DNA of 64,000 nucleotides from Alcanivoracaceae bacterium (GCA_029213045.1 JARGPN010000009.1:496001-560000), one strand, 5' to 3'; positions 46,000 to 56,805 are shown, counted from the first letter of the stretch. The notes: generated by a model not told the origin, from the sequence alone. Numbers and translations: made by a program.

Positions 46000-48587
46000 A
46001 CGCACCACTACGCAATAGCCGAAAGATTTTTGATTTCCACGGCGGCATTCACCCACCGGAAAACAAAACGCAATCCAGCGGACAACCCATTCGTTCAGTG
46101 TCATTACCTGAAGAATTAGTGCTGCCTCTGAACATGCATATCGGCGCACCGGCCAAGCCCATCGTGAATGTGGGTGACCAAGTACTTAAAGGCCAAAAAA
46201 TTGCCGACGCCAACGGCATGGTCAGCGTGCCCGTACACGCGCCAACATCCGGTACGGTGGTCGCCATTGGTCCGCACCCTATTCAACATCCGTCAGGATT
46301 GGATGCACCCTGCATTATTATCAAACCAGACGGTGAAGAGCGTTGGACAGCATTGCACCCTATTACCGACTGGCATAAATGCTCTCCGTCCGTATTGATT
46401 ACGCGTATACGCGAAGCGGGTATTGCCGGTATGGGTGGCGCGGGTTTTCCCACCGCCGTCAAAATGAGCCTCAAAGAAGGCACGAAGATTCAGCAACTGC
46501 TGCTCAACGCAGTGGAATGCGAACCCTATATCACCGCCGATGATCGGCTGATGCGTGAACGTGCAGACGAAATTGTTCGCGGCATAAAAATTTTGCAGTA
46601 CTTAGTAAAGCCTGCTGAAACCTTAGTGGGCATAGAAGACAACAAGCCCTACGCCATTGAAGCAATGCGTGGCGCGGCACAAGGCACCGACATTCAAATT
46701 GTTGTGGTGCCGACAAAATATCCGTCCGGCGGTGAAAAACAATTAATTCAATTGCTCACTGGCAAAGAAGTGCCAAGCGGCGGTATTCCGGCACAAATTG
46801 GCGTGGTGTGTCAGAACATTGGCTCCGCACTGGCCATGCACCGCGCGATAGAATTTGGTGAGCCACTGATTTCGCGCATCACTACGGTAACTGGCGATGC
46901 CTTGTCGAATCCGGGCAACATTGAAGTCTTACTCGGCACACCGGTTAAACATTTACTCAACGAATCCGGCGTAAAAGAAAACCGTTTAGGTCGGGTAGTG
47001 ATGGGCGGCCCAATGATGGGGTTTACCCTGCACACGACAAACATTCCGGTTGTTAAAACCACAAATTGCATTATTGCTGCGTCCACCAATGAACTGCCCG
47101 AGCCTGCGCCTGAGCAGCCATGCATTCGTTGTGGAAGCTGTGCGGAGGTATGCCCCGCAGATTTACTACCACAACAGCTTTACTGGTACAGCAAAACATC
47201 CGATTTAGAACGCGCGCAGCAATATAATTTAATGGACTGCATTGAATGCGGTGCCTGCGCCTATGTTTGCCCAAGCAATATTCCGCTAGTGCAGTACTAC
47301 CGCTTTGCCAAGGGCGAAGTGCGCACCCAAGTTGCCGAACAACAAAAAGCGGATAACGCACGGCTGCGGTTTGAAGCGCGCCAAGCACGCCTCGAAAAAG
47401 AAGCCGCCGAAAAAGATGCACGTCGCAAAGCGCGCCTCGCCGCCAGCAAACAAAAAGCCGCCGGTGTCGCAGCGCCAAGCGTTGACGTCAAAGCATTAAA
47501 AGCGGCATCGCTGGAAGCCTCATCGGCCTATAAAGCTGCCGTGAAAGAATTGAAAGCCGCGCAAGCGGACGACGCCAACAACGTTGCCGAACTATCGGCA
47601 AAGGTTGATGCGTTGAAAGCAAAAGCCGACAGCGCCAAAGCCGCCGTGCGTGATGCCAATAGCGGCGCGGCTGCACCTGCTGCCCCGAGTGTCGATCTCA
47701 AGGCGTTAAAAAGCGCATCGCTCGAAGCATCGTCTGCGTATAAAGCAGCGGTGAAAGCCGTGAAAGCGGCCGAGCAAAACGGCGACGACAATGTTGCCGA
47801 GTTACGCGCACAGGCAGATTCACTAAAAGCCAAAGCAGATACCGCGAAAGCGGCTGTGCGAGACGCCAACGCAGGCACAGCGCCCGCCACCGTGGCGGCG
47901 GCCGATCCTGTGGCAGAGTTAAAGAAAGCCGTTGGCGAAGCGTCCAGCGCGTACAAAGCGGCAGTAAAGGCAGCCAAGGAAGCGGAAGAGTCTGGTGCTG
48001 AAGATGCGGCTGCACTGCGCAGCCAGGCCGATCAATTAAAAGCCACCGCCGACACGTTAAAAGCGCAGCTCCGCGACGCCAAAGACGCCGCGCCAGCAGC
48101 GACCGCTCCGGCGCCAACCTCCGCACCCGCCGCAGCCCCCGAAAAAGATCACACTGCAGAACGCGCCGCAAAAATGAAGGCGTTAAAAACCAGCTACAAC
48201 ATGCTCAATAAAATGTTGAAAGACTCTAACGCTGCGCTAGAACGTGCAGAGCGCGAAGGCTCAGACAATCTCGATGCGCAACGTGCCCGTGTTGAAGACG
48301 TTAAACGACAAGCCGACGCAGCGCGAAATGAACTCAATGATCTTGTCGATCAAGCGAAGGCCGGTATTCGCGCTAGCGGTAGCGATTTAAAAACCATGAA
48401 GCTCGAAGCTGCTCGCACGGAAAGTGCGTTACGCAAAAAAATGAAAGAACTCGACGAGATGAAAAAGAGCGCGGACGAAGAGCGCATTAATGTGTTGTAT
48501 CAGGAACGCGACTTACTCAAACGCGAGGCAGATATTGCCGCCAATGCGTTGAAGTCTGCCCTCGAAGAGCAAGGACTTACCGAATGA
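45996..48587 (+). CDS. rnfC: RnfC with long repetitive alanine/lysine-rich C-terminal tail
   Basis: An 863-residue NADH-binding subunit. The core (about 1-450) contains [24 protein letters not shown] (flavin/NADH region), [16 protein letters not shown] and two C-terminal ferredoxin clusters ([14 protein letters not shown] and [14 protein letters not shown]). From about residue 460 the protein becomes a low-complexity coiled-coil tail with three clear copies of a unit starting [14 protein letters not shown] and containing [18 protein letters not shown], plus a diverged last part. Such tails occur in gammaproteobacterial RsxC but vary in length. Large minus-strand open frames here are shadows of the skewed composition. 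Confidence 0.95.
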   Translation: MNAPLRNSRKIFDFHGGIHPPENKTQSSGQPIRSVSLPEELVLPLNMHIGAPAKPIVNVGDQVLKGQKIADANGMVSVPVHAPTSGTVVAIGPHPIQHPSGLDAPCIIIKPDGEERWTALHPITDWHKCSPSVLITRIREAGIAGMGGAGFPTAVKMSLKEGTKIQQLLLNAVECEPYITADDRLMRERADEIVRGIKILQYLVKPAETLVGIEDNKPYAIEAMRGAAQGTDIQIVVVPTKYPSGGEKQLIQLLTGKEVPSGGIPAQIGVVCQNIGSALAMHRAIEFGEPLISRITTVTGDALSNPGNIEVLLGTPVKHLLNESGVKENRLGRVVMGGPMMGFTLHTTNIPVVKTTNCIIAASTNELPEPAPEQPCIRCGSCAEVCPADLLPQQLYWYSKTSDLERAQQYNLMDCIECGACAYVCPSNIPLVQYYRFAKGEVRTQVAEQQKADNARLRFEARQARLEKEAAEKDARRKARLAASKQKAAGVAAPSVDVKALKAASLEASSAYKAAVKELKAAQADDANNVAELSAKVDALKAKADSAKAAVRDANSGAAAPAAPSVDLKALKSASLEASSAYKAAVKAVKAAEQNGDDNVAELRAQADSLKAKADTAKAAVRDANAGTAPATVAAADPVAELKKAVGEASSAYKAAVKAAKEAEESGAEDAAALRSQADQLKATADTLKAQLRDAKDAAPAATAPAPTSAPAAAPEKDHTAERAAKMKALKTSYNMLNKMLKDSNAALERAEREGSDNLDAQRARVEDVKRQADAARNELNDLVDQAKAGIRASGSDLKTMKLEAARTESALRKKMKELDEMKKSADEERINVLYQERDLLKREADIAANALKSALEEQGLTE

Positions 48588-48657
48588 TGCCGCCGTCGAT
48601 GCGCCTACTTCCTAATGTTTTAAACCGCCCGTGCGGGCAGCGTGGAATGATCACACT

Positions 48658-49680
48658 ATGGCTTTAATTACCGTCTCCTCGCCGCACACCACCAAAAAGG
48701 GCAACCATACCGGCGCTTTTATGCGTCAGGTGATTTATGCCACGGCGCCAGGCCTTGCCGCACTAACCTGGTTATTTGGTTACGGCACGCTATTAAATGT
48801 TTGCTTTGCTGTTCTCGTCGCAGTGGGTTGCGAAGCACTTTTTTTACGCGCCCGCGGACGTGATGTGTCATTTTATTTAAGCGACTTTAGTGCCGTGGTT
48901 ACCGCACTGCTGCTGGCATTAGCCATGCCTCCAACGTCGCCGTGGTGGTTAATTTTAATTGGCACCGCCTTCGCCATTATTATTGCTAAGCAATTGTATG
49001 GCGGCTTAGGCATGAATCCTTTTAATCCAGCCATGGTCGGCTATGTGCTGCTCCTCATCTCTTTCCCTGTAGAAATGACACGCTGGATTGCGCCGCATGA
49101 AGCGCCCGCGCTGTCGGATTCGATTCAGATATTTTTAGGGCAAACGAACGTCGATGCATTCAGTGGCGCGACGCCGCTCGATACCATGCGCACGTGGGCG
49201 GGCAATGCGGAACAACTAAGCAACCAGCCTATTTTGCACGGCGCTTTTGCCGGTGAAGGCTGGGAATGGGTAAACGCTGCCTTTCTCCTCGGCGGCCTCT
49301 ATTTAATGTGGCGACGTATTATTACCTGGCATATTCCCGCCGGCGTATTAGCAGGGCTCACTGCGATTGCGCTGCCATTTTGGCTCTTTGATTCAGTCCG
49401 ATTTGCCGATCCGCTTTTCCATTTATTCAGCGGTGCCGCCATGCTTGGCGCATTTTTTATCGCGACAGATCCGGTCAGTGCCGCCACCAGCCGTAACGGA
49501 CGTTTAATTTTTGGCGCGCTGATTGGCGTTTTGGTGTGGGTGATTCGCACCTTCGGTGGTTATCCAGACGCCATGGCGTTTGCCGTGCTGTTAATGAATT
49601 TAGCGGCCCCGACAATTGACTACTACACACAGCCACGCACCTACGGTCATAAAGCGGCTCATCGTGGAGCCAGCAAATGA
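48658..49680 (+). CDS. rnfD: Ion-translocating oxidoreductase subunit RnfD
   Basis: A 340-residue membrane subunit with covalently bound FMN. The flavinylation Thr is in DAFSGATPLDT (SGAT motif), and other marks are NPFNPAMVGYVLLLISFP and FFIATDPVSAAT. ATG 48658 was preferred over an upstream start at 48631. A small GCCCGTGCGGGC hairpin lies in the 70-base gap after rnfC, the only sizeable gap inside the operon. It overlaps rnfG by 4 bases. Confidence 0.96.
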   Translation: MALITVSSPHTTKKGNHTGAFMRQVIYATAPGLAALTWLFGYGTLLNVCFAVLVAVGCEALFLRARGRDVSFYLSDFSAVVTALLLALAMPPTSPWWLILIGTAFAIIIAKQLYGGLGMNPFNPAMVGYVLLLISFPVEMTRWIAPHEAPALSDSIQIFLGQTNVDAFSGATPLDTMRTWAGNAEQLSNQPILHGAFAGEGWEWVNAAFLLGGLYLMWRRIITWHIPAGVLAGLTAIALPFWLFDSVRFADPLFHLFSGAAMLGAFFIATDPVSAATSRNGRLIFGALIGVLVWVIRTFGGYPDAMAFAVLLMNLAAPTIDYYTQPRTYGHKAAHRGASK

Positions 49681-50336
49681 TTACGCAATCGATCACACGT
49701 AATGCCGTTATCCTCGGTCTCTTTGCCATCGCCACTGCCGCCACCTTGGCGCTGACAAACCAAGGTACGATTGATCGCATTCGCTGCAACAAACAAGCGG
49801 CACTGGAAAATTCATTACACGAAGTGATGCCTGCTGGTCGCTTTGACAATGATTTGCTCGCGGATGTGATTAGCGTTAACGATGCGTTGCTTGGGCGCGG
49901 CGAACATCATGTGTATCGCGCGCGCCTGCAAAAGCAACCCGCCGGTGCTGTCATTGAAGCCACTGCCCCAGACGGATACGGCGGCGCGCTGCGATTGCTT
50001 GTGGGCGTGGACGCACAAGGCACCATCACAGGGGTACGTTTAGTCCCTCCGCACAATGAAACACCTGGACTTGGTGATAAAGTCGAACTGAAAAAATCAC
50101 CCTGGGTGTTAAGCTTCGATGGTAAATCATTAGGCCAGCCCAATGACACCGGCTGGGCAGTGAAAAAAGACGGCGGCGATTTCGACAGCTTTACTGGCGC
50201 CACAATCACGCCACGCGCGGTGGTCGCTCAGGTGTTTCGCGCGCTGCAATATTACCAACAACATCGCGATTCGCTATTTAGCACAAAAGCAAACGACACT
50301 GTCTCTGACATCAACGCAGACGCGTGCACTGACTAA
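49677..50336 (+). CDS. rnfG: Ion-translocating oxidoreductase subunit RnfG
   Basis: A 219-residue periplasmic FMN-binding subunit anchored by an N-terminal helix ([19 protein letters not shown]). The FMN attachment Thr lies in [15 protein letters not shown] (the S/T-GAT motif). [14 protein letters not shown] is the conserved RnfG stretch. It carries electrons between NADH/ferredoxin and the membrane part. Confidence 0.96.
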   Translation: MITQSITRNAVILGLFAIATAATLALTNQGTIDRIRCNKQAALENSLHEVMPAGRFDNDLLADVISVNDALLGRGEHHVYRARLQKQPAGAVIEATAPDGYGGALRLLVGVDAQGTITGVRLVPPHNETPGLGDKVELKKSPWVLSFDGKSLGQPNDTGWAVKKDGGDFDSFTGATITPRAVVAQVFRALQYYQQHRDSLFSTKANDTVSDINADACTD

Positions 50337-50347
50337 AAGAGTTCGCC

Positions 50348-51055
50348 ATGACCGACTTTAAAAAAATCACTCTCGACGGCTTGTGGAAAAACAATCCGGC
50401 CACGGTGCAGATTCTTGGCTTATGCCCTCTGCTTGCGGTATCCGGTTCTGTGGTGAACGCATTGGGTTTAGGGCTCGCCACCATGGCGGTATTGGCTAGC
50501 TCCAATGCCTGCGTTTCATTAATTCGCCATTACGTGACCGACGCCGTGCGCTTGCCGGCATTTGTAATGATCATCGCCGCACTGGTAACGGTGATCGAAA
50601 TGTTGATGCAGGCTTACACCTTTGAACTCTATGAAATACTCGGCATTTTTATTCCACTCATTGTGACCAACTGCGTGGTGCTAGGTCGCGCTGATGGCTT
50701 TGCAGCGAAAAATCCAGTGCTACCTTCGTTTGTTGACGGCGCCATGATGGGGCTTGGTTTTTTAATTATTTTGTTAATGCTGGGTGCGCTGCGCGAAATA
50801 CTAGGGCAAGGCACGCTATTTTCGAACATGCAGCTGTTGTTCGGTCCCGCCGCGCAAACATGGCAAATCACTGTGTTCACCGACTACAAGGGCTTTCTGT
50901 TTGCCGTATTGCCACCGGGTGCGTTTATTGGGCTAGGGCTGATCATTGCCGGCAAGAACGTGATCGATAAACGCTTAAAAGAAGCAGCAAAACGCAAAGA
51001 CGCCGAATCACCTAAAGCCAGCCGCCGCGTTCGCACCACCGGCAACGTGGCCTAG
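50348..51055 (+). CDS. rnfE: Ion-translocating oxidoreductase subunit RnfE
   Basis: A 235-residue six-helix membrane subunit paralogous to RnfA. It has [33 protein letters not shown] and [20 protein letters not shown], the standard RnfE pattern. It closes the rnf operon. The basic tail ([20 protein letters not shown]) faces the cytoplasm. Confidence 0.96.
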   Translation: MTDFKKITLDGLWKNNPATVQILGLCPLLAVSGSVVNALGLGLATMAVLASSNACVSLIRHYVTDAVRLPAFVMIIAALVTVIEMLMQAYTFELYEILGIFIPLIVTNCVVLGRADGFAAKNPVLPSFVDGAMMGLGFLIILLMLGALREILGQGTLFSNMQLLFGPAAQTWQITVFTDYKGFLFAVLPPGAFIGLGLIIAGKNVIDKRLKEAAKRKDAESPKASRRVRTTGNVA

Positions 51056-51072
51056 AGAGGTTGAGCAATCGT

Positions 51073-51411
51073 ATGGACGCCGCACAATTTGGTTTTAATC
51101 CAGAATATTCGGATGCTGCGCCGGAGCGTGAAGAGCTGGACGCCCTGCCGGGCGCGGCGGTGCTGGAGTTTGGTGCGACATGGTGTGGCTATTGCTTAGC
51201 CGCTCGCGGCGATATTCAACAAGCGCTTCAGACACATAGCACCCTACCGCATATCAAAATTTACGACGGCAAAGGCAAGCGTTTAGGGCGCACCTATAAA
51301 GTGAAGCTTTGGCCGACGCTAATTTTTTTGAAAGATGGAGAAGAAGTGACGCGATTAGTTCGCCCCACTTCTTCCAGCGATATCGCCGAGGCGCTGGAAT
51401 CTATTCTTTAA
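51073..51411 (+). CDS. Thioredoxin-like protein
   Basis: A protein of about 112 residues with a thioredoxin fold: VLEFGATWCGYCLAARGDI contains the WCGYC redox centre, followed by LWPTLIFLKDGEEV with the cis-Pro. There is no signal peptide, so it is cytoplasmic. The start is ATG 51073; a TTG at 51061 is too near to the GAGAGG. It directly follows rnfE and may belong to the same transcript. Confidence 0.85.
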   Translation: MDAAQFGFNPEYSDAAPEREELDALPGAAVLEFGATWCGYCLAARGDIQQALQTHSTLPHIKIYDGKGKRLGRTYKVKLWPTLIFLKDGEEVTRLVRPTSSSDIAEALESIL

Positions 51412-51446
51412 TTGCTCAATTTCCTTTGGAATTACTCCACATCCGC

Positions 51447-52037
51447 TTAGGTAATACCAAACAAAACACCCAGCGACGATCTGGCAAATATTAACTGCAT
51501 TGCCGCACCGCCAATAAATATCGCATACAGTAAATAGCCGCCCTGTTTAGACACAGGACATCCTTCACTGCGCCGCGCACGAATAAACCACGCCGTACAC
51601 ACCACACCAAGCAACCCCTCAAACAACAGGGCTAATTCCGGCGCTCGGCTATACAGCCCTAAACCAATTAATTGAGAGTCTGTGCCCGCAACATAGTGAT
51701 TAAAGCCCGCCAACAGGTCGCTGATTTCGTGCACCACCACTAGCGCGCCACACCATAACGCCACTGCCTTAGAGCGAGTCACTCCCCAGCCGATAACGCT
51801 CATCAGCATTGCCCAGCCAAGCACCGGTAGCAGATCATGACTCCACGGCATATCCACATGCAGATTCAACAAACTGGCATCTAGAAGCCCAGCTGGGTGA
51901 GGCGTTTCAATTCCGATCAACGCCAGCGCCAACCACACCGCATCGAGAAAAATCGCTGCAAACAGAAACAAGCTCAGTGGCGCTGTGGGGTGTTTCTGAT
52001 AAGGAATTAACGCCGTTGCATAATGACCAATAACCAT
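51447..52037 (-). CDS. Polytopic membrane protein of unknown function
   Basis: A 196-residue protein with five or six transmembrane helices. Conserved-looking polar residues within them include VIGHYATALIPYQK, FLDAVWLAL and NLHVDMPWSHDLLPVL. These recall the YdjM-like / DUF4184 family of membrane metal-dependent hydrolase-like proteins, but the similarity is weak. It begins four bases after the stop of the 27-residue peptide gene, forming a tight operon. Confidence 0.7.
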   Translation of the reverse strand: MVIGHYATALIPYQKHPTAPLSLFLFAAIFLDAVWLALALIGIETPHPAGLLDASLLNLHVDMPWSHDLLPVLGWAMLMSVIGWGVTRSKAVALWCGALVVVHEISDLLAGFNHYVAGTDSQLIGLGLYSRAPELALLFEGLLGVVCTAWFIRARRSEGCPVSKQGGYLLYAIFIGGAAMQLIFARSSLGVLFGIT

Positions 52038-52040
52038 CGC

Positions 52041-52124
52041 TTAATCCTCTCGCTTCACAGCCCAGTGCACTAGCCCAAACAGCCCAGCAAACAACACTAT
52101 TAAAAATACTACGAGTGATGACAT
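52041..52124 (-). CDS. 27-residue single-helix membrane peptide
   Basis: A short ORF starting at ATG 52124 with an excellent ribosome-binding site (GGGAGAG, six bases spacing). The product is mostly a hydrophobic helix (VVFLIVLFAGLFGLVHWAV) with a charged end KRED. The next gene starts four bases after its stop, so both are likely to be translated from the same mRNA. It is too short for standard gene finders. The role is unknown; small membrane proteins often regulate a larger partner. Confidence 0.6.
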   Translation of the reverse strand: MSSLVVFLIVLFAGLFGLVHWAVKRED

Positions 52125-52149
52125 CGCTTTCTCTCCCTGCGCTGCATAA

Positions 52150-52887
52150 CTAAGCCGCTTGCGCGCCTAGCACTTTTTCAAAGAACGTAAACACACGGGC
52201 CCAGCTATCTTCCGCTGCTACTTCGTTATACTTGGCACGCAATGGATTAAAGTCGCCGAGTTTTTTAAACACAAACGTATCGTGATTATTCATATACGAG
52301 TGACCAACGTTTTCGTAATTCTTTACGTCGTGATCAACGCCAAGCTTGCCCAAGTGTTTCACTAGCCGCTCGCCATGACTGCCAAACACCATATCGGTTT
52401 TTCCCCAGCCGCCGACGACAGGGCAAATACCTTCTAACGATTGGGTGTTACGCGGAACACCGCCATAAAATGGCGCGACCACATCGACAGGATTGCGTGC
52501 CGCGTACAGCAACGCGAAATGACCGCCCATGCAAAACCCCATCATGCCAATTTTTTTAACGCCGGCGTTGCTCAGCAGAAATTGATGCGCCGCGTTGAGC
52601 ATTTCAAAAGGACGCCCCTTGCCACGCTCGTGGGCAGCGAGGGTTTTCACCACGCACAACGGCTTACTGTCGCCTTCGTGATCGTACAAGTCTGGAATTA
52701 ACGTGGGGTATCCGGCACTCGCCATACGCTTGCCAATACGATGAATATCGGGAGTAAAACCGAAGATATCGTGAATGATCACCACACCGGCATTCATTCC
52801 ATTGCGCTGCTCTGGCTCCAATAAGGTGCCACGCATGGATTTTCCGTCCGCTAATGCGATATCTACATTCGTTTCCGTTATGTTCAC
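52150..52887 (-). CDS. Dienelactone hydrolase family protein
   Basis: A 245-residue alpha/beta hydrolase with a cysteine nucleophile. Features are GVVIIHDIFGFTPDI, the elbow GMMGFCMGGHFALLYA (GxCxG), the acid-containing GWGKTDMVFG and the catalytic His in YENVGHSYMNN. Such enzymes act on dienelactones or related esters. The gene is upstream of the small membrane peptide gene on the same strand, only 25 bases from it. Confidence 0.9.
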   Translation of the reverse strand: MNITETNVDIALADGKSMRGTLLEPEQRNGMNAGVVIIHDIFGFTPDIHRIGKRMASAGYPTLIPDLYDHEGDSKPLCVVKTLAAHERGKGRPFEMLNAAHQFLLSNAGVKKIGMMGFCMGGHFALLYAARNPVDVVAPFYGGVPRNTQSLEGICPVVGGWGKTDMVFGSHGERLVKHLGKLGVDHDVKNYENVGHSYMNNHDTFVFKKLGDFNPLRAKYNEVAAEDSWARVFTFFEKVLGAQAA

Positions 52888-53040
52888 GTGCGCCCTCTCC
52901 CGCGTATTGCGCCATTATTCATGGTTTGATCATAGAGCAAGCCCCAAGGGACGCCACAGCCCATTTCAGAATTGTCCCGGTTGGCATAACCACGCGAATA
53001 CTCCCTATAATTAGCGCTTCATTCAGCTAGATGCGTCACC

Positions 53041-53682
53041 ATGAATAAAGCCATACGCAGCGAAATTTTTGCGCGCTTAAAAGCGCAACGCCCAGAGCCC
53101 ACCACTGAGCTGAATTACACGACACCTTTCGAGCTGTTAATCGCGGTTATTCTTTCTGCACAAGCCACCGATGTGGGCGTTAACAAAGCTACCGATAAAC
53201 TGTATCCCGTCGCCAATACCCCTGCGTCTATTCTTGCGCTGGGTGTTACCGGCCTAAAGCGATACATCAACACCATCGGCTTATTTAACGCCAAAGCGGA
53301 AAACGTGATTAAGACATGTCGGATGTTGGTGGAACTCCATGGCGGAGAAGTGCCGCACGATCGGGAATCCCTCGAAGCATTGCCGGGAGTCGGCAGAAAA
53401 ACAGCCAACGTCGTACTTAACACTGCGTTCGGCGAGCCCACCATCGCCGTCGATACCCATATATTTCGTGTGTCGAATCGCACTCGCATGGCGCCAGGAA
53501 AAAATGTGGTTGAGGTTGAAAATCGCCTCAATCGCGTCGTGCCCGAGGAATACAAACGCGACGCGCATCACTGGCTAATTTTGCATGGTCGCTATACCTG
53601 CGTGGCGCGCACACCGAAGTGCGGCAGCTGCATCATCGAAGATTTATGTGAAATGCCAATGAGTAAACGTCCAGATTATTAA
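53041..53682 (+). CDS. nth: Endonuclease III
   Basis: A 213-residue DNA glycosylase/AP lyase for oxidised pyrimidines. The helix-hairpin-helix is in LEALPGVGRKTANVVLN, with the catalytic Lys there and the catalytic Asp in AVDTHIFRVSNR. The C-terminal [4Fe-4S] motif has the exact Cx6Cx2Cx5C spacing (CVARTPKC, GSC, IIEDLC). In many gammaproteobacteria nth directly follows rnfE; here four genes lie between them. Confidence 0.97.
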   Translation: MNKAIRSEIFARLKAQRPEPTTELNYTTPFELLIAVILSAQATDVGVNKATDKLYPVANTPASILALGVTGLKRYINTIGLFNAKAENVIKTCRMLVELHGGEVPHDRESLEALPGVGRKTANVVLNTAFGEPTIAVDTHIFRVSNRTRMAPGKNVVEVENRLNRVVPEEYKRDAHHWLILHGRYTCVARTPKCGSCIIEDLCEMPMSKRPDY

Positions 53683-53822
53683 CCGCCGATCCTTTCTAAG
53701 ATCACGCGGTACGGCCAGCCCTTCGCTCTCTGCTGACAGCCGTATCAATCTATGTAATGCTTCCCTCGGCACTTTGGTGTGCACGTAGGGATACACTAAA
53801 ATGATTCGAACAGGGGAAGCGC

Positions 53823-54581
53823 ATGCGAAGTAGCAATCCAGTTTTAAACAGCAAAACATTCGGCACAATAGACCCGAATGCAGAACCAATGACGATCAAC
53901 GGGACGGTCAACAAAACTGCCCTGCTATTAGTGTTAACCATGATCACCGGTGCGATTACGTGGGGCATGGTATTTCGCCCTGAGTTCGCCGTAGGCGGCG
54001 CAGACGCGGCTAATCCGCTGGCGATGCCCTTTATGATTGGCGGCGCCATTGTTGGGTTTATTCTCGCGCTGATTATTATTTTCAAGAAAACCACCGCGCC
54101 CATGTTGGCGCCGCTCTATGCCATGGCGGAAGGCTTGTTCCTCGGTGGCATTTCAGCGTTCTATGAAATGCAGTTTCCTGGCATTGTCATTCAAGCAGTG
54201 ACACTGACCTTCGGCACCTTGTTCACGTTATTAATGGCCTATCGAAGCGGCGTAATTAAAGCCACCGAAAACTTCAAATTAGGCGTAGTCGCCGCCACAG
54301 GCGCTATCTTTATCGTCTATCTGCTCAGCTTTGTGTTGAACATGTTCAATATCGGCGGATTAGGCTTTATCCATGATAGCGGCCCGCTGGGCATTGGCTT
54401 TAGCTTGGTGGTGGTAGTCATTGCGGCGCTAAACTTAGTGCTCGATTTCGATTTTATTGAAACAGGTGCAGAAGCCGGCGCCCCGAAATATATGGAGTGG
54501 TATGGCGCGTTTGGTTTGATGGTGACGCTCGTGTGGCTTTACTTGGAAATTCTACGACTGCTTTCTAAGCTCAGAAAATAA
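53823..54581 (+). CDS. Bax inhibitor-1 / YccA-like membrane protein
   Basis: A 252-residue inner-membrane protein of about seven helices, with NKTALLLVLTMITGAITWGMVF, ALYAMAEGLFLGGISAFYE and FDFIETGAEAGAPKYMEWYGAFGLMVTLVWLYLEILRLL, the Bax1-I family signature. The conserved acidic pair in FDFIE and AEGLF may act as pH/calcium sensors by analogy with BsYetJ; this is by family only. Confidence 0.9.
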   Translation: MRSSNPVLNSKTFGTIDPNAEPMTINGTVNKTALLLVLTMITGAITWGMVFRPEFAVGGADAANPLAMPFMIGGAIVGFILALIIIFKKTTAPMLAPLYAMAEGLFLGGISAFYEMQFPGIVIQAVTLTFGTLFTLLMAYRSGVIKATENFKLGVVAATGAIFIVYLLSFVLNMFNIGGLGFIHDSGPLGIGFSLVVVVIAALNLVLDFDFIETGAEAGAPKYMEWYGAFGLMVTLVWLYLEILRLLSKLRK

Positions 54582-54715
54582 CGAAGCATTTTGGTGATGG
54601 CAGATAAAACTCACCTTAATGACACTGCCGCCCCGTAGTGGTATCCAATGATAAGCAGCGCCTCAAATGACGCGCTGCTTATTTTTACTATAAACCTGCC
54701 AAACCTATCTGCACC

Positions 54716-54796
54716 GCCGTATCGCTTGCAGGCAAGCTCCCACCTAGAACAAAACAGTCAGCTCCCATGTGGGAGCTTGCCTGCAAGCGATACGGC
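54716..54796. repeat. REP pair: 28-bp perfect inverted repeat
   Basis: The arms (54716-54743 and 54769-54796) begin GCCGTATCGCTTGCAGGCAA and are perfect inverted copies of one another, with a 25-base loop. The core GTGGGAGCTTGCCTGCAAGC recurs at 57844, and several times in 60127-60592. This is a Pseudomonas-like REP sequence. The gap 54582-54828 contains nothing else. Confidence 0.88.
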
Positions 54797-54828
54797 CTCG
54801 ATGAATGCCCGCCGCTTTTGCAAGCGCG

Positions 54829-55887
54829 CTAAGGCGCAATAGGCGGCTCTCCTTCCGTGGCAGGCCCCGATTCGGTGATATTGGCGGTAAACTCTTTCAT
54901 CTGTAATGCCACTTCTTTGACTTCTTCGAAGCGAGCAATATGGAACAGTGCTTCGCCTTCATTCACTAGTGGCAAATTATTTCGGCCAACAAGAATTCCC
55001 GCACAAGGCGAAATCAAATCCACTTCATCACTGTTGAACGGGCTGCTAATACGCCCCAGCAATTGGTTTTCTTTGATCCTGTGCCCCAATCCCACCATAG
55101 GACGAAATACGCCATCATTTTCCGCGCGTACCCACATGGAACTGCGCGCAACCGATGGCTCTACTTTAGGGTTTGGCTTTTTACTCGGCGGCAACATACC
55201 AAGGTGACGCATGACATTTAACACGCCACGCACACCGGGACGAATGCAGGACTCTTCAAAGCGTAACGCTTCACCTGCTTCGTAAGTAATTACCGGAATA
55301 TTATTCGCTTCGGCCACTTCCCGCAGTGTGCCATCACGTAATACGGAGTTAAGCACCAATGGCACACCGAACGCCTGCGCCATTTCCGCGGTCGCTTCGC
55401 TGGCAAGGTTGGCACGAATCTGTGGCACGTTGCTGCGATAAATCGCGCCCGTGTGTAAGTCGATGGCGTGCGTACATACATCCAACACTTGGTTCTTAAA
55501 TAAATATGCCATGCGCGCGCCGAGGCTACCCGTTTCCGAACCGGGGAAACAACGATTCAAATCTCGGCGGTCTGGCAAGTATCGCGACTTATGAATAAAA
55601 CCAAAGACATTCACTACCGGCACCGCCACCAAGGTGCCGGATAAATTGCGCAAGCTAGCTACTTGCAGAATACGACGAATAATTTCCACGCCGTTTAATT
55701 CATCACCGTGAATCGCCGCGCACACCAATAATACAGGGCCGGGCTTCTTACCGTGCACCACATGCACGGGAATATTTAACGGGGTGTTGGTATATAACTG
55801 CGCCGCAGGCATTTCAACGATGGTTCGCTTGCCCGGCATGATTTGCGTACCGGCCAGCGTAAACGGCTGCGCTTTTTCGTTACTCAT
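54829..55887 (-). CDS. Succinylglutamate desuccinylase/aspartoacylase family protein
   Basis: A 352-residue zinc-dependent deacylase of the M14-like AstE/AspA family. The zinc ligands are in [20 protein letters not shown] (His, Glu) and [14 protein letters not shown] (His). A C-terminal barrel-sandwich-like part ([26 protein letters not shown]) is typical. It lies downstream of rimK and overlaps it by 4 bases, so it may remove an acyl or glutamyl group linked to RimK action; this is inference. Confidence 0.9.
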   Translation of the reverse strand: MSNEKAQPFTLAGTQIMPGKRTIVEMPAAQLYTNTPLNIPVHVVHGKKPGPVLLVCAAIHGDELNGVEIIRRILQVASLRNLSGTLVAVPVVNVFGFIHKSRYLPDRRDLNRCFPGSETGSLGARMAYLFKNQVLDVCTHAIDLHTGAIYRSNVPQIRANLASEATAEMAQAFGVPLVLNSVLRDGTLREVAEANNIPVITYEAGEALRFEESCIRPGVRGVLNVMRHLGMLPPSKKPNPKVEPSVARSSMWVRAENDGVFRPMVGLGHRIKENQLLGRISSPFNSDEVDLISPCAGILVGRNNLPLVNEGEALFHIARFEEVKEVALQMKEFTANITESGPATEGEPPIAP

Positions 55888-56792
55888 CCACGTGTGCCCT
55901 TAGTCGCTGTACGATTTGGGCGCGCATTTTGTTCAATAAATTTAATAATTAGTCCGGCAACGTCTTTTCCGGTAGCGGCTTCAATCCCCTCCAAGCCTGG
56001 CGAAGAATTCACTTCCATTACCAGCGGACCGCGATTGGAACGCAAGATATCTACACCGGCCACATTCAAGCCCATGATTCGCGCAGCATTGACTGCCGTT
56101 GCACGCTCTTCCGGTGTAATCCGAATTAATGCGGCAGAACCACCACGGTGCAAGTTAGAACGAAACTCGCCTTCTTTGGCTTGGCGCTTCATGGCCGCCA
56201 CAACCTTGCCGTCCACCACGAAACAACGAATATCTGCACCGCCTGCTTCTTTAATGTATTCCTGCACCATAATGTTTGCAGACAATCCCATGAAGGCTTC
56301 AATAACCGATTCTGCAGCTTTGCGCGTTTCCGCCAGCACCACGCCAATCCCTTGCGTGCCTTCGAGCAACTTAATCACCAACGGTGCACCACCAACCATG
56401 CTAATTAAATCAGGAATATCATCCGGTGCATTGGCAAAGCCAGTAACAGGCAAGCCCACACCTTTTCGGGCTAACAACTGCAACGAACGTAATTTATCGC
56501 GTGAGCGTGTGATGGCCACGGATTCGTTAATGGGAAACACGCCCATCATTTCGAACTGGCGCAACACTGCCGCACCGTAAAACGTAATGGACGCGCCGAT
56601 ACGCGGAATCACCGCATCGAAGTCATCCAAAATTTCACCACGATAATGAATTTCTGGGTCATTCGATTTCATACTCATATAGCAACGCAACGTATCCACA
56701 ACACGCATTTCGTGCCCGGCAGCTTCTCCGGCTTCAACCATACGGCGCGTGGAATATAAATTTTTATTTCGGGACATGATGGCGATTTTCAT
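55884..56792 (-). CDS. rimK: Ribosomal protein S6 glutamate ligase RimK
   Basis: A 302-residue ATP-grasp ligase that adds glutamate residues to the C-terminus of ribosomal protein S6. Motifs are [35 protein letters not shown] (phosphate loop), [24 protein letters not shown] and [26 protein letters not shown] (metal-binding acidic residues). ATG 56792 with GGAG upstream was chosen. In Pseudomonas, rimABK ties ribosome modification to c-di-GMP; the gene order here is rimB-like, rimK, desuccinylase. Confidence 0.95.
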   Translation of the reverse strand: MKIAIMSRNKNLYSTRRMVEAGEAAGHEMRVVDTLRCYMSMKSNDPEIHYRGEILDDFDAVIPRIGASITFYGAAVLRQFEMMGVFPINESVAITRSRDKLRSLQLLARKGVGLPVTGFANAPDDIPDLISMVGGAPLVIKLLEGTQGIGVVLAETRKAAESVIEAFMGLSANIMVQEYIKEAGGADIRCFVVDGKVVAAMKRQAKEGEFRSNLHRGGSAALIRITPEERATAVNAARIMGLNVAGVDILRSNRGPLVMEVNSSPGLEGIEAATGKDVAGLIIKFIEQNARPNRTATKGTRG

Positions 56793-56805
56793 AGGAACTC
56801 CGAAA

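Noticed and set aside
47528-48171. Long minus-strand open frames opposite rnfC
   Set aside because: They are produced by the Ala/Lys-rich repeated composition of rnfC and have no ribosome-binding sites or protein-family features.
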